Assembly (NCBI RefSeq): GCF_016097555.1 | Contig: NC_054706.1 | Location: 24,557,878-24,621,877, forward strand | Direction of reading: 5' to 3' | DNA length: 64,000 nt | Origin: Gigantopelta aegis | Taxonomy: Eukaryota > Mollusca > Gastropoda > Neomphalida > Peltospiridae | Shown here: one piece after another, positions 11,037 to 24,599 of the stretch | Layout of the letters: every line of letters begins with the position of its first letter | How positions within the stretch are numbered: position 1 is the first letter of the stretch | The notes under the pieces: model-generated | The model's database searches: none | What the model was told of the DNA's origin: nothing | The model's input: the letters and a program-made list of their open reading frames with translations, nothing else | Program-made: the position numbers and the translations under genes

Positions 11037-12534
11037 ATATACTAAAATGCAACCGTTATTGTGACATGGATTGTTTGGGGTAATAATTTTGTGAATGGAT
11101 TTATGGATGAAAAAACCAGAGAAAATGTGCATGAAACAGCTCGAAAAAATGCAAACCAAGCAGTTGTTGCAGCGATTGCATGCTTTGTGCAAAAAACATG
11201 GAATATTCTGGAGAAATCCAGTCCAGTGTTCACTATAAAAGGCAAGACATTCAGTCGCAAATCATTGCCACTCTGTGCAGCCTTCAGAATTCCAGAAGTC
11301 AGAAAAACTCCATTTGTGAACTGTTTGATGCACTTTCGTCATGCCACGCCTCAGTGAAAATGACAGATGGCGAGTGATACGGATGCTTGAATCTGGAACT
11401 TTGCAGCGTGACGTCGCACGTCAATTCAACGTCTACAGAAACACCATATGGCACTTATGGCAACGATAGCAACAAAACAACCAGGTCAGGGACTGTACCC
11501 GTAGCGGCCGACCACCCGTGACAACCCCTCGCCAAGACACATAAATCCGAACCACGCACCTGCGAAACAGGTTCCAGCCAGCAACCCTCACAGCCCGTAC
11601 TATCCCTGGCAACAGAGGTGTATCAGCGAGGACAGTCCGGACGACGTCTACGCGTCTACGGCATCCGTGCAAGACTCCCAGTCAGAAGGCTAATCCTGAG
11701 ACCAGAATATCGACGTCGACGTCTTCAATGGTGCAGACATCACCTGTGATGGACAGCACGTGACTGGAGACGTGTCCTGTCCTCTTCACTGATTAATCCC
11801 GTTGTTCACAGATCTGACGGCAGGACACGTGTCTACAGACGTCAAGGGGAACGTTACGTCACGCCATGTGTTCTTGAAGGGGATCGTTTTGGATGTGGTG
11901 GCATTATGATATGGGATGGAATTACAGCCACAGGCCGGACCCTGATGGTTGTGATTGAAGGCAATTTGAATGCTGTGAGGTACCGAGATGAAATTTTGCA
12001 ACAGAATGGTCTCGGGATGACATTACAGCACGATAACGTCAGACCACACATTGCTAGAGTTGTGCAGCAGTATCTGAATCAGAACAATGTTGATGTGCTA
12101 CCCTGACCTGCCAGGTCTCCGGATTTGTCACCGATCGAACATGTCTGGGATGAAATGGAGCGACGCTTGCGACGTCTTCCAAATCCTCCAACAAAACTGC
12201 ATGAACTCCGTCTGATCCTTCCTCTGATCTGGAATGGCATTCCCAGGAAGCTTCTCCAGCGTTTAGTGGCCTCAATGAGACGACGGTACCAGGCCTGTAT
12301 CAATGCTCAAGGTGGACACACTCGCTACTGACTGTGTGAACTTCGCTCTGGACCCCTCTAGTGATGTGGCTCATTTGCACATAGCAGATACGCCCTTTTC
12401 ATGGACTATTACTCGTTTCCATACCATCGGACATTCCTCTTTCCATGTTATAACGTTTTATACACGGCAGTAAAAACTTATCATCAATTATCTTTGTCTT
12501 TTGTGTGTCACACTAACTTTCTCCTTTTAGTATA
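11037..12534 (+). mobile_element. Tc1/mariner element with short TIRs
   Basis: The left end TATACTAAAATGCAACCGTT and the reverse complement of the right end, TATACTAAAAGGAGAAAGTT, match at both the terminus and a nearby GTGACA. The length of 1.5 kb fits the superfamily. The transposase frame lies inside on the plus strand. Confidence 0.7.
11341..12330 (+). pseudogene. Tc1/mariner transposase with internal stops
   Basis: The frame opens MPRLSENDRWRVIRMLESG with a helix-turn-helix reading DVARQFNVYRNTIWHLWQR, then meets a TAG at about 11467. Further stops and shifts follow. Recognisable later parts are GNLNAVRYRDEIL and LQHDNVRPHIAR, which carries a catalytic Asp. After them come a TGA (about 12103), PDLSPIEHVWDEMERRLRR with the third catalytic acid, and the terminal GGHTRY. 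Total span is about 330 codons, a normal length. Several disablements make it inactive. Confidence 0.85.
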
Positions 12535-12781
12535 TTAACAATAGTTAATTTTGGGCTCTATGTGACAGGATGTTTTTTTACTTAGTGTTATTGTAAGGAA
12601 CGCCTTAAGCTTCTTAACATATATATGGAATTGCTCCAGTGAAATGATTATCAGACAGGGTGTGCACTTGCCATTCAGGCTAGTAATGTGAGCACTTTGA
12701 CTTGCCTGTGCTATTTTTTACTAACCCGATTAAAAAAACAAAACCCACAAATCATAACCTTGCTGTTACATGTTTTCAACA

Positions 12782-13020
12782 ATGCGACGTCTCCAACGTC
12801 AGGAACATCTCAGGGCTGTAGGCATGCTCCAAGTTGGCACCACCCAGCGGATTGTGGCCCGTAGACGTAATGTGTCACAATCAGTCATCAGCCGATTCTG
12901 GGCCTGATATCGACAAACCAGTAATGTGAGTGATCGTCCCCATTCAGGATCACTGGACAGCCTGATTGCCATATAAAATGTACGTCGTCGCATACACCGA
13001 AACAAGCTCCCCAACAACAC
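12782..13020 (+). pseudogene. Tc1/mariner transposase, N-terminal fragment
   Basis: The frame begins MRRLQRQEHLRAVGMLQVG and continues through an HTH of the form RIVARRRNVSQSVISRFW, an in-frame TGA, and SNVSDRPHSGSLDSL, typical of the start of these transposases. The DDE domain is missing. A CA/TA microsatellite follows within 45 bp. Confidence 0.7.
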
Positions 13021-13059
13021 AGCGAACTGTAAGATAAAAACCTTTAAAACATGTTATAT

Positions 13060-14584
<1,525 letters not shown>

Positions 14585-14822
14585 GACGCGTTTCATATAA
14601 GAACTACTCAACACATTTTATTTACGGTTATATGGCATAGCACCTATGGTTAAGGACCACGGGAACAATTAGAGAGGAATCCCGTTGCCGCCTTTCCATG
14701 GGCTACTCTTTTCGATTAATTAGTAGCAAGGAATCTTTTATATGCACTGTCCCACGGACATGATAGCACATACCACGACCTTTGATATACTGGCTGTGAT
14801 GCACTGGCTTGAACAAGGATGA
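14585..14822 (-). mobile_element. SINE, minus strand, head truncated
   Basis: On the minus strand the core motifs CCAGTATATCAAAGGTCGTG and GGTATGTGCTATCATG are present, and the tail region ACCGTAAATAAAATGTGTTG is readable. The tRNA-like head is lost. Confidence 0.8.
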
Positions 14823-17171
14823 TATAGAATATGTCACTTTCCCCTAAGTCCGAAGATTCATATCATCCATTTATAAGTAACATGTGACGCCACATTCTGG
14901 TAGTCGTAAAACTCCAACGTTTTTAACATGTGTATTACCATTGTTTTCTAATTTACTTTAACCTGTGGAGGTTGTAGTATTTATATATATTATATATAAT
15001 GCTGATTAAAACTTAAGTTTATGACATATTGTTCTTTTATCACGGTAAGTCCATCTTGCGTTCATGAATCTAGTTCATGGACATACTCACTGATACCAGA
15101 CTCACCTAAGTACTCGATGGTACGTCCAAACACAACAACAACAACAACAAAAAACCATCGTGATAACGCCATACAAAATAGTACTAGAATGGTTATCTGG
15201 GCATTCAGAAGTTAGAAAATAGTTAATTACACCCACCCCACCCCAAACAAGATTCAATTCATCTAACAAAACAAATACAAATGAAATGTTCGATGAAGGG
15301 AGCCAAACATGAACAAAAGGCTCAAAATCAGGTTCAACTGAACCCTTCTGCTACACTTTTTGTTTTTGATATTTTTCAACAGCGTAGATATTTCCAATGA
15401 AGGATTGATTTGCCTGCTAGTCAATTTCTATTGAGAAAAGAAGTTATCCTATAGCAACCGTAGATTTTTCACATAGTGAATCAAATAGTGATTATTTTTA
15501 AACTAAAAATAAAATAAAAATAGGTATCTTAAAATTAAGATGAAACTTAGCATACACATAGCACATGTTATAGGTAGCATTTTAAAAGTAAAAGTAATTT
15601 TTTAAACATTGTGTACTAGGAAATGCGTCCATTTTTCAAGACGTCCGCTATTAATAAGATAAACATTAAATATTATGTTTTGTTTTTTGGGGTAGCTATT
15701 ATCACAAGTCAAGGGTTATAAAGTTTATTTTAGAACATTCATTAAAAATAATTTGGTAATTGTAAGTATAATGTGCAGCTATGAGTCATACTTTGATTGT
15801 CAGTACACATTTTTGTAAGGAATGTGGGCTTGTGGCTTACGTTGGTGAACAGTTTAGTTTTTCGTGTAAGCTGGCAGAGTGGTGATAAAGTAGATACTTG
15901 ACTTTGGTTTTGGGCAGACACATTACTTTTCTTGTGAGAAAAACTTTATGGAAATATGGTTAAATATTTTGGACTGTAATTCTGGTTTGGTGTATTGCAT
16001 TTGTCTTGTAATTTATAGTGTTTTATGAATAATTTAGTAGTTGAATGTCAATGTCACCGTTAAAGACATGTTAAATGAATTGTGGTGTATTTGAAGATTA
16101 TGTTGTTTGTGTAATACGGACATTGTTTAATGGGAATATTTGTACAACATATGAAATGTTGACGTGGATAAGATGTCACGGTAGATTGATTATTGTATAT
16201 TGTATTTCAGTTGTTTAAAAGTAGTATTATTTTAAGTGGAAGTACAAACGTATTGATGCAATTGCTTCATGTCCATAGAATTTCTCCGGAAATGTACTTC
16301 CTGATAACATATAATACATATTTTCTAAACAGGTTACAATGGAGTCTTGACAACTACAGAACAACGAAAGCTTTGAATTCCTCGGAATTAAATGCCTCGT
16401 TAACCTTCAATTAAATGTCTCAGTAACCATGTCGCTCATAGTGGCATCCAGAGACATTCGTCCCAATTCACGTTAAATGCAAATTCATTAACTTTCTTTT
16501 TTAATTTAATAAATTTCAAATTGTTTTAAAGGCTTTCAAATGAACATAGATACAACTATTAGTCAGTTTCATTGATCTGGGACTTATAATTTGTATACAA
16601 TTGACATAACTGCGAAACCTTGATATAAATGCGAAAATTTAGCATTGCGTTGAATTCTAATTAATAGTATTTTAATTACAAATCATAACTTTGAAATACC
16701 TTTTTAAACATTGTGTTGTAATAAACATACATAGGCGCAGCTACAAATCAGGTTTCACTGGTGTAGAACATTCAGGTTTTTAGAAATGGAGCTAAATATA
16801 AATTTAACGTTCTATCTAAATGTAAAAGTTGACACCGTCGCCGGACACGTAGTACCTATTATCTTCTACATACTTATACACTACTTTTGCAAGTTAAATT
16901 TAAAGAAAAAACCCCACGTTTTAGGTTATCTAAACTTAAATTTTCCATGGGGGAGCATGCCCCGGACCACCACCACCACCCATAAACATGTCGGGAAAGG
17001 CATTTTGTGCCTGGCTTACTTATCGTAAACCATTTTATAATAACAGTACCTCCTGATTGAGGTCAGAATACAGCCCTGCAATGAAAACACTTTTATAAGT
17101 GTTCATAAACGGTACGGATCTGTAAAAAAAGAAGAAGTTTGTTTTGTTTACCGACACCACTAGAGCAATTT
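14823..17171. other. Unassigned AT-rich interval
   Basis: No gene is supported. A short palindromic patch with GGGGGAGCATGCCCC lies near 16950 and has a weaker relative near 20585, so it is probably a dispersed repeat. Confidence 0.45.
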
Positions 17172-17442
17172 AATTAATTGATCATCGGCTATTGGATATC
17201 AAATATTTGGTAATTCTGATTCGTAGTTATCAGAGGAAACCTGCTATAATTGTCCAAATGCAGCAAGGGATCTTTTATCTGCAAATTCCCACAGACACGA
17301 AAGCACATACCACGGCCTTTGATGAACTGGTTGGAACAAGAAAAAAACCAATCAGTTGAACGGATACGCTGAGGTGTATTGATCCTGCGACGGCAGCATC
17401 TCAGGCGAGCGCTCAACCGACTGAGCTAAATCCCGCCCCTTA
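17172..17442 (-). mobile_element. SINE with preserved tRNA-like head, minus strand
   Basis: The head on the minus strand starts GGGCGGGATTTAGCTCAGTC and continues with the tRNA-like promoter boxes A and B. The central GGTATGTGCTTTCGTGTC core follows, and the tail ends in CAATAGCCGATGATC. The head differs from the GGGACGTAGCCCAGTGG type at 28868, so at least two subfamilies are present. Confidence 0.85.
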
Positions 17443-17646
17443 CGGACCTGTGGGAGAACCAAAACAAACTGACGATCAGAGGTCAAGTAAGATGATTATA
17501 TACATCTCAGTATCAGTTCCTGGCTGGCGGCTGGACATTCCACACGAATGCGTAAAACATCACGACCATCCAGCCTGACAAAGAATAGACATGCCTCTTA
17601 TCACAGAGACTACACCACCATCGAAAAGCAGGAAAGACCACACACA

Positions 17647-17647
17647 C

Positions 17648-17684
<37 letters not shown>
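17647..17684. repeat. (GA)n microsatellite
   Basis: A GA run with a few interruptions precedes the next SINE. Confidence 0.95.
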
Positions 17685-17688
<4 letters not shown>

Positions 17689-17689
17689 G

Positions 17690-17938
17690 GAAATGTTTTA
17701 TTTAACGACGCACTCAACACATTTTATTTACGGTTTTATTTATACATACTGCAAAAATTAGCGGTGTTGATACTCAAATTAACAGGTATTTTCGGGATCT
17801 TTCATATGCACCATTCCACAGACAGGATAACACATACCACGGCCTTTGATATACCAGTCGTGGTTCTCTGGCTAGAGCGAGAAATAGCCTAATGAGCACA
17901 CCGACGGCCCACCGACGGGGATCGATCCCAGTTTAAAT
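17690..17938 (-). mobile_element. SINE, minus strand
   Basis: Read on the minus strand it runs from GGGATCGATCCCCGTCGGTG through the GGTATGTGTTATCC core to TTAAATAAAACAT. The tRNA-like head is incomplete. Confidence 0.85.
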
Positions 17939-18371
17939 ATAGATGTTCAGAGCACGTTTTCGAGGCAGTTTAGTGTTTTGCTAGTTGTTCTGTTTGGAAC
18001 ATTTGTGAATTTTATATATAATATGGTATAGGCCTTGTCTGATTGTAGAACTCTCGACCAGTTAGTCCATGGACCAGAGGGGCCAGTCAGTACTAACTTC
18101 ATCTACCCTTAGTTTTGCCATGTACATCTTCATAAATATTTTATAATGTTTTTATTTAGTTATTTTGTTAATAATTCCTTTGAAATATTGCTTACACAGA
18201 AACACTTCCAAGAAAACTGTATTTATAGGATGTAAATATTAATTACATGTCAAAATAAGCTTCTGCTGCAATAAGATCCTTCAAAAAGAATATTATGAGG
18301 TGCTGAGCCTAAATTTTATGTCAAATGTCTACTGAAAAATAAAACAAAGGATTTCAATATTGGTAACATAT
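17939..18371. other. Unassigned interval
   Basis: No feature is supported here. Confidence 0.5.
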
Positions 18372-18629
18372 CTAAAATCTCCAGGCAATTAACTCCCCAT
18401 CGGCCAAGTTTTGTATTCCAAAATGCCCTGACACATATTGCACAATGCTTTTAATATAGTCACCCTTCTGTAAAAATATAACTGTCGTGGAAATGGGGTT
18501 AGGGTAACAAAACGGGAAGATACACGTAGAAAGTTCTGAGTCCGGCAATGCCATCATAAATTTGCTATCCCTAGGAATGTAGTCTATGAACATTCGTTCC
18601 CCCAGGTCAAAGTTTGAGTCCTGGCTCAT
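18372..18629 (-). CDS. Orphan open frame, 85 aa
   Basis: An uninterrupted frame runs from MSQDSNFDLGERMFIDYIPR to LADGELIAWRF. Its composition is protein-like (FPFCYPNPIS, KGDYIKSIVQYVSGHFGI) rather than low-complexity, which sets it apart from most short frames nearby. I do not recognise the family. It could be an exon, a fragment of a mobile-element gene, or chance. It sits upstream of a half MITE and has no visible partner gene. Confidence 0.3.
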   Translation of the reverse strand: MSQDSNFDLGERMFIDYIPRDSKFMMALPDSELSTCIFPFCYPNPISTTVIFLQKGDYIKSIVQYVSGHFGIQNLADGELIAWRF

Positions 18630-18720
18630 GGACTAAGTGTCTTTCCCATAAATCTAGTTCAACATCAATGACTGATGCATCACATGGGTTGGGTAAATCT
18701 TCTCTCTGGTATTCAATTAA

Positions 18721-18850
18721 AGGGACATTCCTGAGTTTACTGCAATTTTTAAGATGTCATCAACTAACAAAGACTTTTTAATGATTGTAATTACATATCA
18801 AATATATTTTTCTGCATAAAATATTAATGGCTAGACAATACACCCCAAAA
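18721..18850. mobile_element. TTAA-flanked MITE, left half only
   Basis: TTAA at 18717-18720 is followed by AGGGACATTCCTGAGTTTAC, the terminal repeat also found at 25836, 48921 and 52612. The right end is missing. Confidence 0.65.
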
Positions 18851-18961
18851 TATTACGTAACGCTTATCCCCTCCCCGCTCCCCCATTCTCAAGTCATACG
18901 ATGGGTGTAATAGTATAATTCTAAGGTAATGCTTGCTATACTTTTGGGAAAGCGCAGATCT

Positions 18962-19125
18962 ATAGGTAGCCAGGATTTTGAAATGGGAAGTCGTTTAAGC
19001 ACCCGAGTTGCTTGGGGGGGGGGGGGGGGGGGGGGGGTCCGGGAGCATATTGAAAAAAAAGCCACCGGCGGAGGGTAGACCCCCCCCCCCCCCCCCCCAT
19101 TGGCTACGGGCCTGTATACGCCTAG
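18962..19125. mobile_element. MITE-like repeat with GTAGCC ends and G and C runs
   Basis: GGTAGCCAGGATTTTG at the left and TTGGCTACGGGCCTG at the right form an imperfect inverted pair. They flank a G run of about 22 bp and a C run of about 19 bp. The long mononucleotide runs are likely unstable and hard to sequence. Confidence 0.55.
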
Positions 19126-19557
19126 CTATATGACTACTTACGTTAAACATTGTTGCTGTGACAGAGCGTTTATGAAAAATATAAAACAAAATAAAACATT
19201 TTAGTAATAAATAAATAAAAATTAAAACGCATTACGTAACCCTGTTAAATACACCCACCCATCCCCTGTGACGCTGCATAACGTTTGGACCTAGGCCTAC
19301 ACCCACCCACCCCCTCGAGCGTTACGTAATATTTGAATGACCCCATTTCTTTGAATGTGACAGACGTTTCTTTTCTTTCCTCACGCAAAAGTCAACGATG
19401 TCAGAAATCTCCAAATGTACGTAGGCCTACTGTTGCGCACATTCGACGCATTCACCGAAATAGGTTCCTCATCGAAGCAGGACAACGTACGATACATATG
19501 GATCATATGATTGATTTTATTATGCATGTCGTAAGCCTATACTCCCCCCAACATACA

Positions 19558-19790
19558 CACAAAATAAATAAATAAATAAAATAAAATAAAATAAAATAAA
19601 ATAAAATAAAATAAAATAAAATAAAATAAAATAAAATAAAATAAAATAAAATAAAATAAAATAAAATAAAATAAAATAAAATAAAATAAAATAAAATAAA
19701 ATTAATTAAATAAATAAAAATACTACTACTAATAATAATAAATAATAATAATAATAATAAAATTAAATAGGCCTAAATAATAATAATTCA
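19558..19790. repeat. (AAAAT)n and (AAT)n low-complexity tract
   Basis: About 130 bp of AAAAT pentamer repeats lead into AAT-type repeats. Confidence 0.97.
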
Positions 19791-19845
19791 TCTTTTTACG
19801 AGAGATTCGTGTAGTTAGACGACGCCCGTGGATGGCATAGCATGA

Positions 19846-20352
19846 TTGCCATCCACATATTCACGCAGACTTCAGTTCAAAATGCGTCGTGTTTTTGCTT
19901 TGCTTAAAGTTACATTCTCTGGTTACCATATTATAACATCATGTACAAATATAAAACACAAGCTCAAATGCTCTTTTAAAAAACTCGTGTGTGTTCGCTA
20001 TGAACGGAGATCATCAAAAGTATACGCTCGATTCGTCGCCTGTGCGGCCATTGCTCGGCAAAGCACAAACGACAGCCTGTTGTCAGTTTCAGTTAACACG
20101 TGCGCTTGTGGATTTGAAATTGTAGGGTTCGTCTCAAAAAATGAAATGAGAAATCTTGCGCTGTACGAAGAACGTTCGGTTAAGGATACGGTACTAGAGT
20201 CTTTCGTTAAAACCGGTTTGATCTTGACAACGTATTATCGACAATCGTACCTTCCTATTTCAGAATTAATATTTTCTAAAGTGTTAGTAGAACTTTCAAA
20301 GTTTAGTTTATATACTAGTAACACATTGATCATGTTTATATTTTTAAAATAA
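19846..20352 (+). CDS. Hypothetical open frame, 168 aa
   Basis: This is an uninterrupted frame with a central Cys-rich patch (ARFVACAAIARQ, NTCACGFEIVGF). I recognise no domain, signal peptide or repeat. It lies between low-complexity tracts and a SINE, in a region rich in dispersed GTTACGTAAT motifs. It may be a chance frame. Confidence 0.2.
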   Translation: MPSTYSRRLQFKMRRVFALLKVTFSGYHIITSCTNIKHKLKCSFKKLVCVRYERRSSKVYARFVACAAIARQSTNDSLLSVSVNTCACGFEIVGFVSKNEMRNLALYEERSVKDTVLESFVKTGLILTTYYRQSYLPISELIFSKVLVELSKFSLYTSNTLIMFIFLK

Positions 20353-20687
20353 AATATACTAAAGTAGACAATGAGCGTTTACATTTCTTAATTTTACGTG
20401 TGTTAAAATCGACAAATTCAAATAAAAATTCTTTCGTTTGGAAAGGGTGAAGTAAAACGACATCAGTGTTAAAGCAAATTGATTTAAGAGGAAACGGGTA
20501 CATGTGCAGGGGGCGGGTATTGGGCGTTGAAACCCTTACCTGCCCAAGCTAAAAAAAAGTTAATAAAATTGAACTATATTTTCTGGGGAAGCATCGCCCC
20601 ATATATAAACTTCGCTCAACACAGTCTATAACCCCAACCCTGCTGAAATCCCTGCACATGCGCCTTTTGATTATTTTTCATTTTTTA

Positions 20688-20815
20688 GCAAGGGATCGTT
20701 TATATGTACCATCCCACAGACAGGATATCACATACCACGGGCTTTTATATACCAGTCATGGTGCACTGGCTGGAACGAGCCCGCCGGTTGGGATTTATTC
20801 TAGACCGACCGCCAC
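20688..20815 (-). mobile_element. SINE fragment, minus strand
   Basis: The core CCAGTGCACCATGACTGG and TCTGTGGGATGGTACATATA motifs are readable on the minus strand. Both ends are missing. Confidence 0.8.
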
Positions 20816-21542
20816 ACATTTCCAAAAAACACCTTTTTAGGTCTAAGTAATGAATAGAAATTGCATATAGTCTTGATAAATGTAGATCGAACACAACACC
20901 CTCTTCCTCTACCCCTAGAGCGTTACGTAATTATTAACACCCCCTTACATGTAACGCATATGCCAACCGTGGGCCACTGTCAAAATTTCATCTATTCTAA
21001 ATGCTTAAATTATAAAAATATTCCAGGGAATTTAGTTTTAATGCTGGCCCTGGTCTTTGTGCATAGGAAACGGATCCAGTCATTTGAAGTGGTTGCCTCA
21101 TCCACCCAATCACACTCTGACTGACGTTAAAGTGCCTCGCGACTTCTCGTTGACTGTGTTAAACCTGTATCCGATCTACTCCATTGCCCTTCTCAACATT
21201 AGTCAAAACACGACGCATTTTCAACCGAAGTATGCGTGAATATGTGGATGGCAACCATGCACAATTTTATACCCACTGTGAGAACGCATTGCACGGGCAC
21301 AACATACAGAATTTCAGACATGGGTGCGTTGAGACAACCCATTTGTTGGGTTGATAGTAGGTACATGTTGTGGCCTCTAACCGGAAGTATCATTACTCAT
21401 ATTGAAATCCAAATGCTACTTAGAGAACCACACTTTGGGCCTAATTCACGAAGGCCATATATTCCTTCTTTCTTAATTAATGTGTTGGACGGGCATCGTG
21501 ACAATGTGAGTGGCCCTTCAGTAGTGACGCTGAGTATAATAC

Positions 21543-22481
21543 ATGATGCCGCGATTGTCAGCAAACCAACGCAATCAAGCAATAGGATTGCTACAAGTTG
21601 GAATTTCCATTCGTGCTGTTGCCAGACAATTCAATTGTCATCACTCCACAATAACACGGTTAAATGGAAGGTTCAGACAAACAGGATCAACTCGTGATCA
21701 TCAACGTCCTGGGCAACAACGCATGACAACCCCAGCGTAATATGGATACAACCGGGTCCTTTATTTGCGTGATCGATTCCGTCCAGCTACCCAAATAGCT
21801 GCAGCTATACATGGTCTACGGGGTCCAGTGTGTGAATCTACCATAAGCAGCAGCAGCAGGACTTCATACACGACGATCTTATGTTGGTCCTATTCTAACC
21901 AATTATCATCGTCTGCAGCGACTGTAATAGGCTCAACATCAAACTTGTCGAAGACGTGATTGGAGAGATGAAAGTCGCTTTCATTTGCATCACGCTGACG
22001 GTCGTCATCGTGTGTGGAGACGTCACGGGGAACGTTATACGGATTGTTGTGTGCGCCAGACCAATCGATGGTGTGGCGGAAGAATGATGGTTTGGGGGAC
22101 GGATGAATGCGATAAACTATAGTGTTTTAGAGCCTATCGTTGTACCCATGCTCCAAGCACATCCTCACCTGCATGTCTTTCAGCACGATAATGCTCGTCC
22201 TCATATGGCACGCGTGAGCATGCAGTTCTTAGCTGCAAACAACGTCAATGCCATGCCATGGCCTGCTTGTTTCCCGGATATGGCACCTATTGAACACGTC
22301 TGGGATGAGCTGGGATGGCGTCTTTATCTAGACCACAAATCCAGAATCTTCATGATCTTGAGGCGGCCATTGTGCATGAATGGAACCAACTGCTACAAGC
22401 CTTCTTCCAGAACTTGATTAACTCCATGAAGCGTCCATGCACAGCGTGTATTGCATCCAATGGAGGACACATGCGCTACTG
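21543..22481 (+). pseudogene. Tc1/mariner transposase, third lineage
   Basis: The first frame starts MPRLSANQRNQAIGLLQVG. It carries a clear helix-turn-helix (SIRAVARQFNCHHSTITRL) and a GRPxx-like linker, and stops at 21740. Shifted frames continue with LRDRFRPATQIAAAI. Next come FQHDNARPHMARV with a catalytic Asp, and WPACFPDMAPIEHVWDELGW with the third acid. The end on the pattern GGHMRY is at about 22481. It is a different lineage from the copies at 4912 and 11341. Terminal repeats were not resolved. Confidence 0.8.
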
Positions 22482-22704
22482 ACATCCATTTGATAATCGC
22501 ATGTTCAACCATACATTTTTTGTTTTAACCCCTATGGTGTTCAGTCTGGTATCACGGAATAAAACTTCGTCTCCGTCCATATGCGTGTTGATGATAGTGT
22601 TCAACATTGAATGAAGTGTACAGTAACGCATTTTCTCAGTAATACAATTTCAATAAATATTTTTTTAGGTGATCAACTGTGTGGTGCATTTCAAAGGGGG
22701 TTTA

Positions 22705-22705
<1 letters not shown>

Positions 22706-22742
<37 letters not shown>
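22706..22742. repeat. (AT)n microsatellite
   Basis: A TA run is followed by ATTT repeats. Confidence 0.95.
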
Positions 22743-22746
<4 letters not shown>

Positions 22747-22759
22747 TTATTTATTTATC

Positions 22760-23325
22760 ATATATACATGTATCTTACATTGTCAGTGCAATCAAAGTAT
22801 GTGATATTTTTAGATCACATACTTTAAGAATTTGATAACTTTGCAAAACATTTTAATTAGCTGTAAATTAATCGAGGTCACGGCACTAGGTTTATTGATA
22901 TTTAAGCAAACGTACTAGGGTGACACTCCATAATTTAGTCAATTTGACGTTCGCATTCTTAGTCATCCAGTGTTCAGAAAACAACAACAAAAAAACCCGT
23001 TAAGCAATAGTTTATTTTTATGTAAGGATATCTAAAATGTCGTCATTCGAACCATGACGTACTTTTCATTCAAAAAAAGACACCGCGTCACATATTCTTA
23101 CGTCATTTGAATATCGGGTAATGGCTGACTGGAATTAGAATTGGGTATACAGTATACAAAAACACGTTGTATTAAGCTTGAGATTATATGATAACAATAT
23201 TATTATTATCCTCGTGTGTTTCATCATCGTCGAATAAACATAATGTATTATGCTCGCCAGAGGCTCGCATAATACACTTTTTATTCCTAAGATAAAATAT
23301 TGATAATACTAAAAACCACTCTGGG
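22760..23325. other. Unassigned interval
   Basis: No gene or repeat is supported here. Confidence 0.5.
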
Positions 23326-23329
23326 AATA

Positions 23330-23353
23330 ACCAAAATATAATTATGGTCAATT

Positions 23354-23445
<92 letters not shown>

Positions 23446-23605
23446 AACTGACCACAATTATGTTTTGTTTCATGCATGCATGAACCGAAAGAACGATGTG
23501 CACACTGTATGACTCCGTGTAGAAGGTTATAAAAAAGTGTCCACATCGTTTTTTCGGTTCATACTTGCATGAACCAAAAAATAATTGCAGTCAATTTTTA
23601 TAATT
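23330..23605. repeat. Nested palindrome around a TA tract
   Basis: ATTATGGTCAATTCTTATA and TATAAGAACTGACCACAATTAT flank about 85 bp of TA. Downstream, CATGAACCGAAAGAACGATGTG (about 23479) is mirrored by CACATCGTTTTTTCGGTTCA (about 23541). A third relative of the outer arm, TTGCAGTCAATTTTTATA, follows. It looks like a foldback element. Confidence 0.7.
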
Positions 23606-23796
23606 AAATTTATATGCATACTTTAATAATACACAACTCAATTTATTTTGTTTAGCTTTAATACGCCTGTAGTATTGTTTGTGTAAACTCCATTGATGCT
23701 TATGTCGCGTAAGAATGCAAATGTTCATTCACTATTATTTGAATCAGGATTTTTAAAATGTATGTACGTATGTATATTGATAAAACAAAAACAACA

Positions 23797-23797
<1 letters not shown>

Positions 23798-23828
<31 letters not shown>
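23798..23828. repeat. Poly-A tract
   Basis: About 30 A residues. No retroelement body is recognised upstream. Confidence 0.95.
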
Positions 23829-23830
<2 letters not shown>

Positions 23831-24599
23831 CAGATTTTAAAACGTCTGACCTTTTCTCATTTAGTTTTCTGACAACTCCAAAAAGTCATATTGAACACTT
23901 CGTTGCTCATTTCAAAGCTTATTTTATGTGGTTTATTGTAAACCTTGGTGTGGTGGCCATAATGTTAGGGAAATGATGTCATGTGACTTGAATAAAATCA
24001 ATTGGTGCGAAAACCATAGTTCCAAATAAACACTCATATTTGTTCTCCTTTTTTAAGATTAAATAACGTTCTAAAATTATGACCACTATTTATTTAATTT
24101 AATGAATCATGAAAATATGTTTTATACTAAAGAAGAAAAAAACAAAAACATGATGTCTAAATAAAAACATGTTTACTTTTTTATAATTTTCTTTTCTAAC
24201 AGATGATCCTGAAGGTCATATGGCCATGCCATACCTCATTTTAAAGCTTATTACATGTATACTATTAAACACTATTGTGGATACAATTTTTAGAGTACTT
24301 TAAAATGCATAGCTACAAATAAATAGGTATATATCTTAATTTTTAAGAAAAAAGGAAATGTTTGTTTCATTATTTTTAAAACTTAATGTTTGACATAGTA
24401 AGTAAATACAATCCTAAAAACAAAAATCAATTAAAACATTAATGCGACTGTTTCTAAATTAAATATGTTCTTTCAAAAACCCGCAGAAAACCATCATAGT
24501 ATCCATTTTCAATATCTTGCAACCCAGTAATTAAAAACAATTACTTCATTCATTACGTGTTTATGCTTACCCTGCTAATGGGTAGAACATCCCCCACCC
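23829..24599. other. Unassigned AT-rich interval
   Basis: Nothing could be supported here. Confidence 0.5.

Noticed and set aside
12534..12781. Treating 11037-13203 as one element
   Set aside because: The inverted ends close the first element at 12534. The second transposase start at 12782 belongs to another fragment.
17390..17442. tRNA gene on the minus strand
   Set aside because: The box-A and box-B-like sequence is the head of a SINE with the usual SINE body. No complete cloverleaf is evident. The same applies to 28868-28940.
19846..20352. Host protein gene of 168 aa
   Set aside because: No family resemblance, no splice or promoter context, and it lies between low-complexity tracts. It is kept only as a low-confidence frame.
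21236..21697. 153 aa plus-strand frame as a gene
   Set aside because: It overlaps the start of the Tc1/mariner transposase at 21543 in another frame and has no family match.
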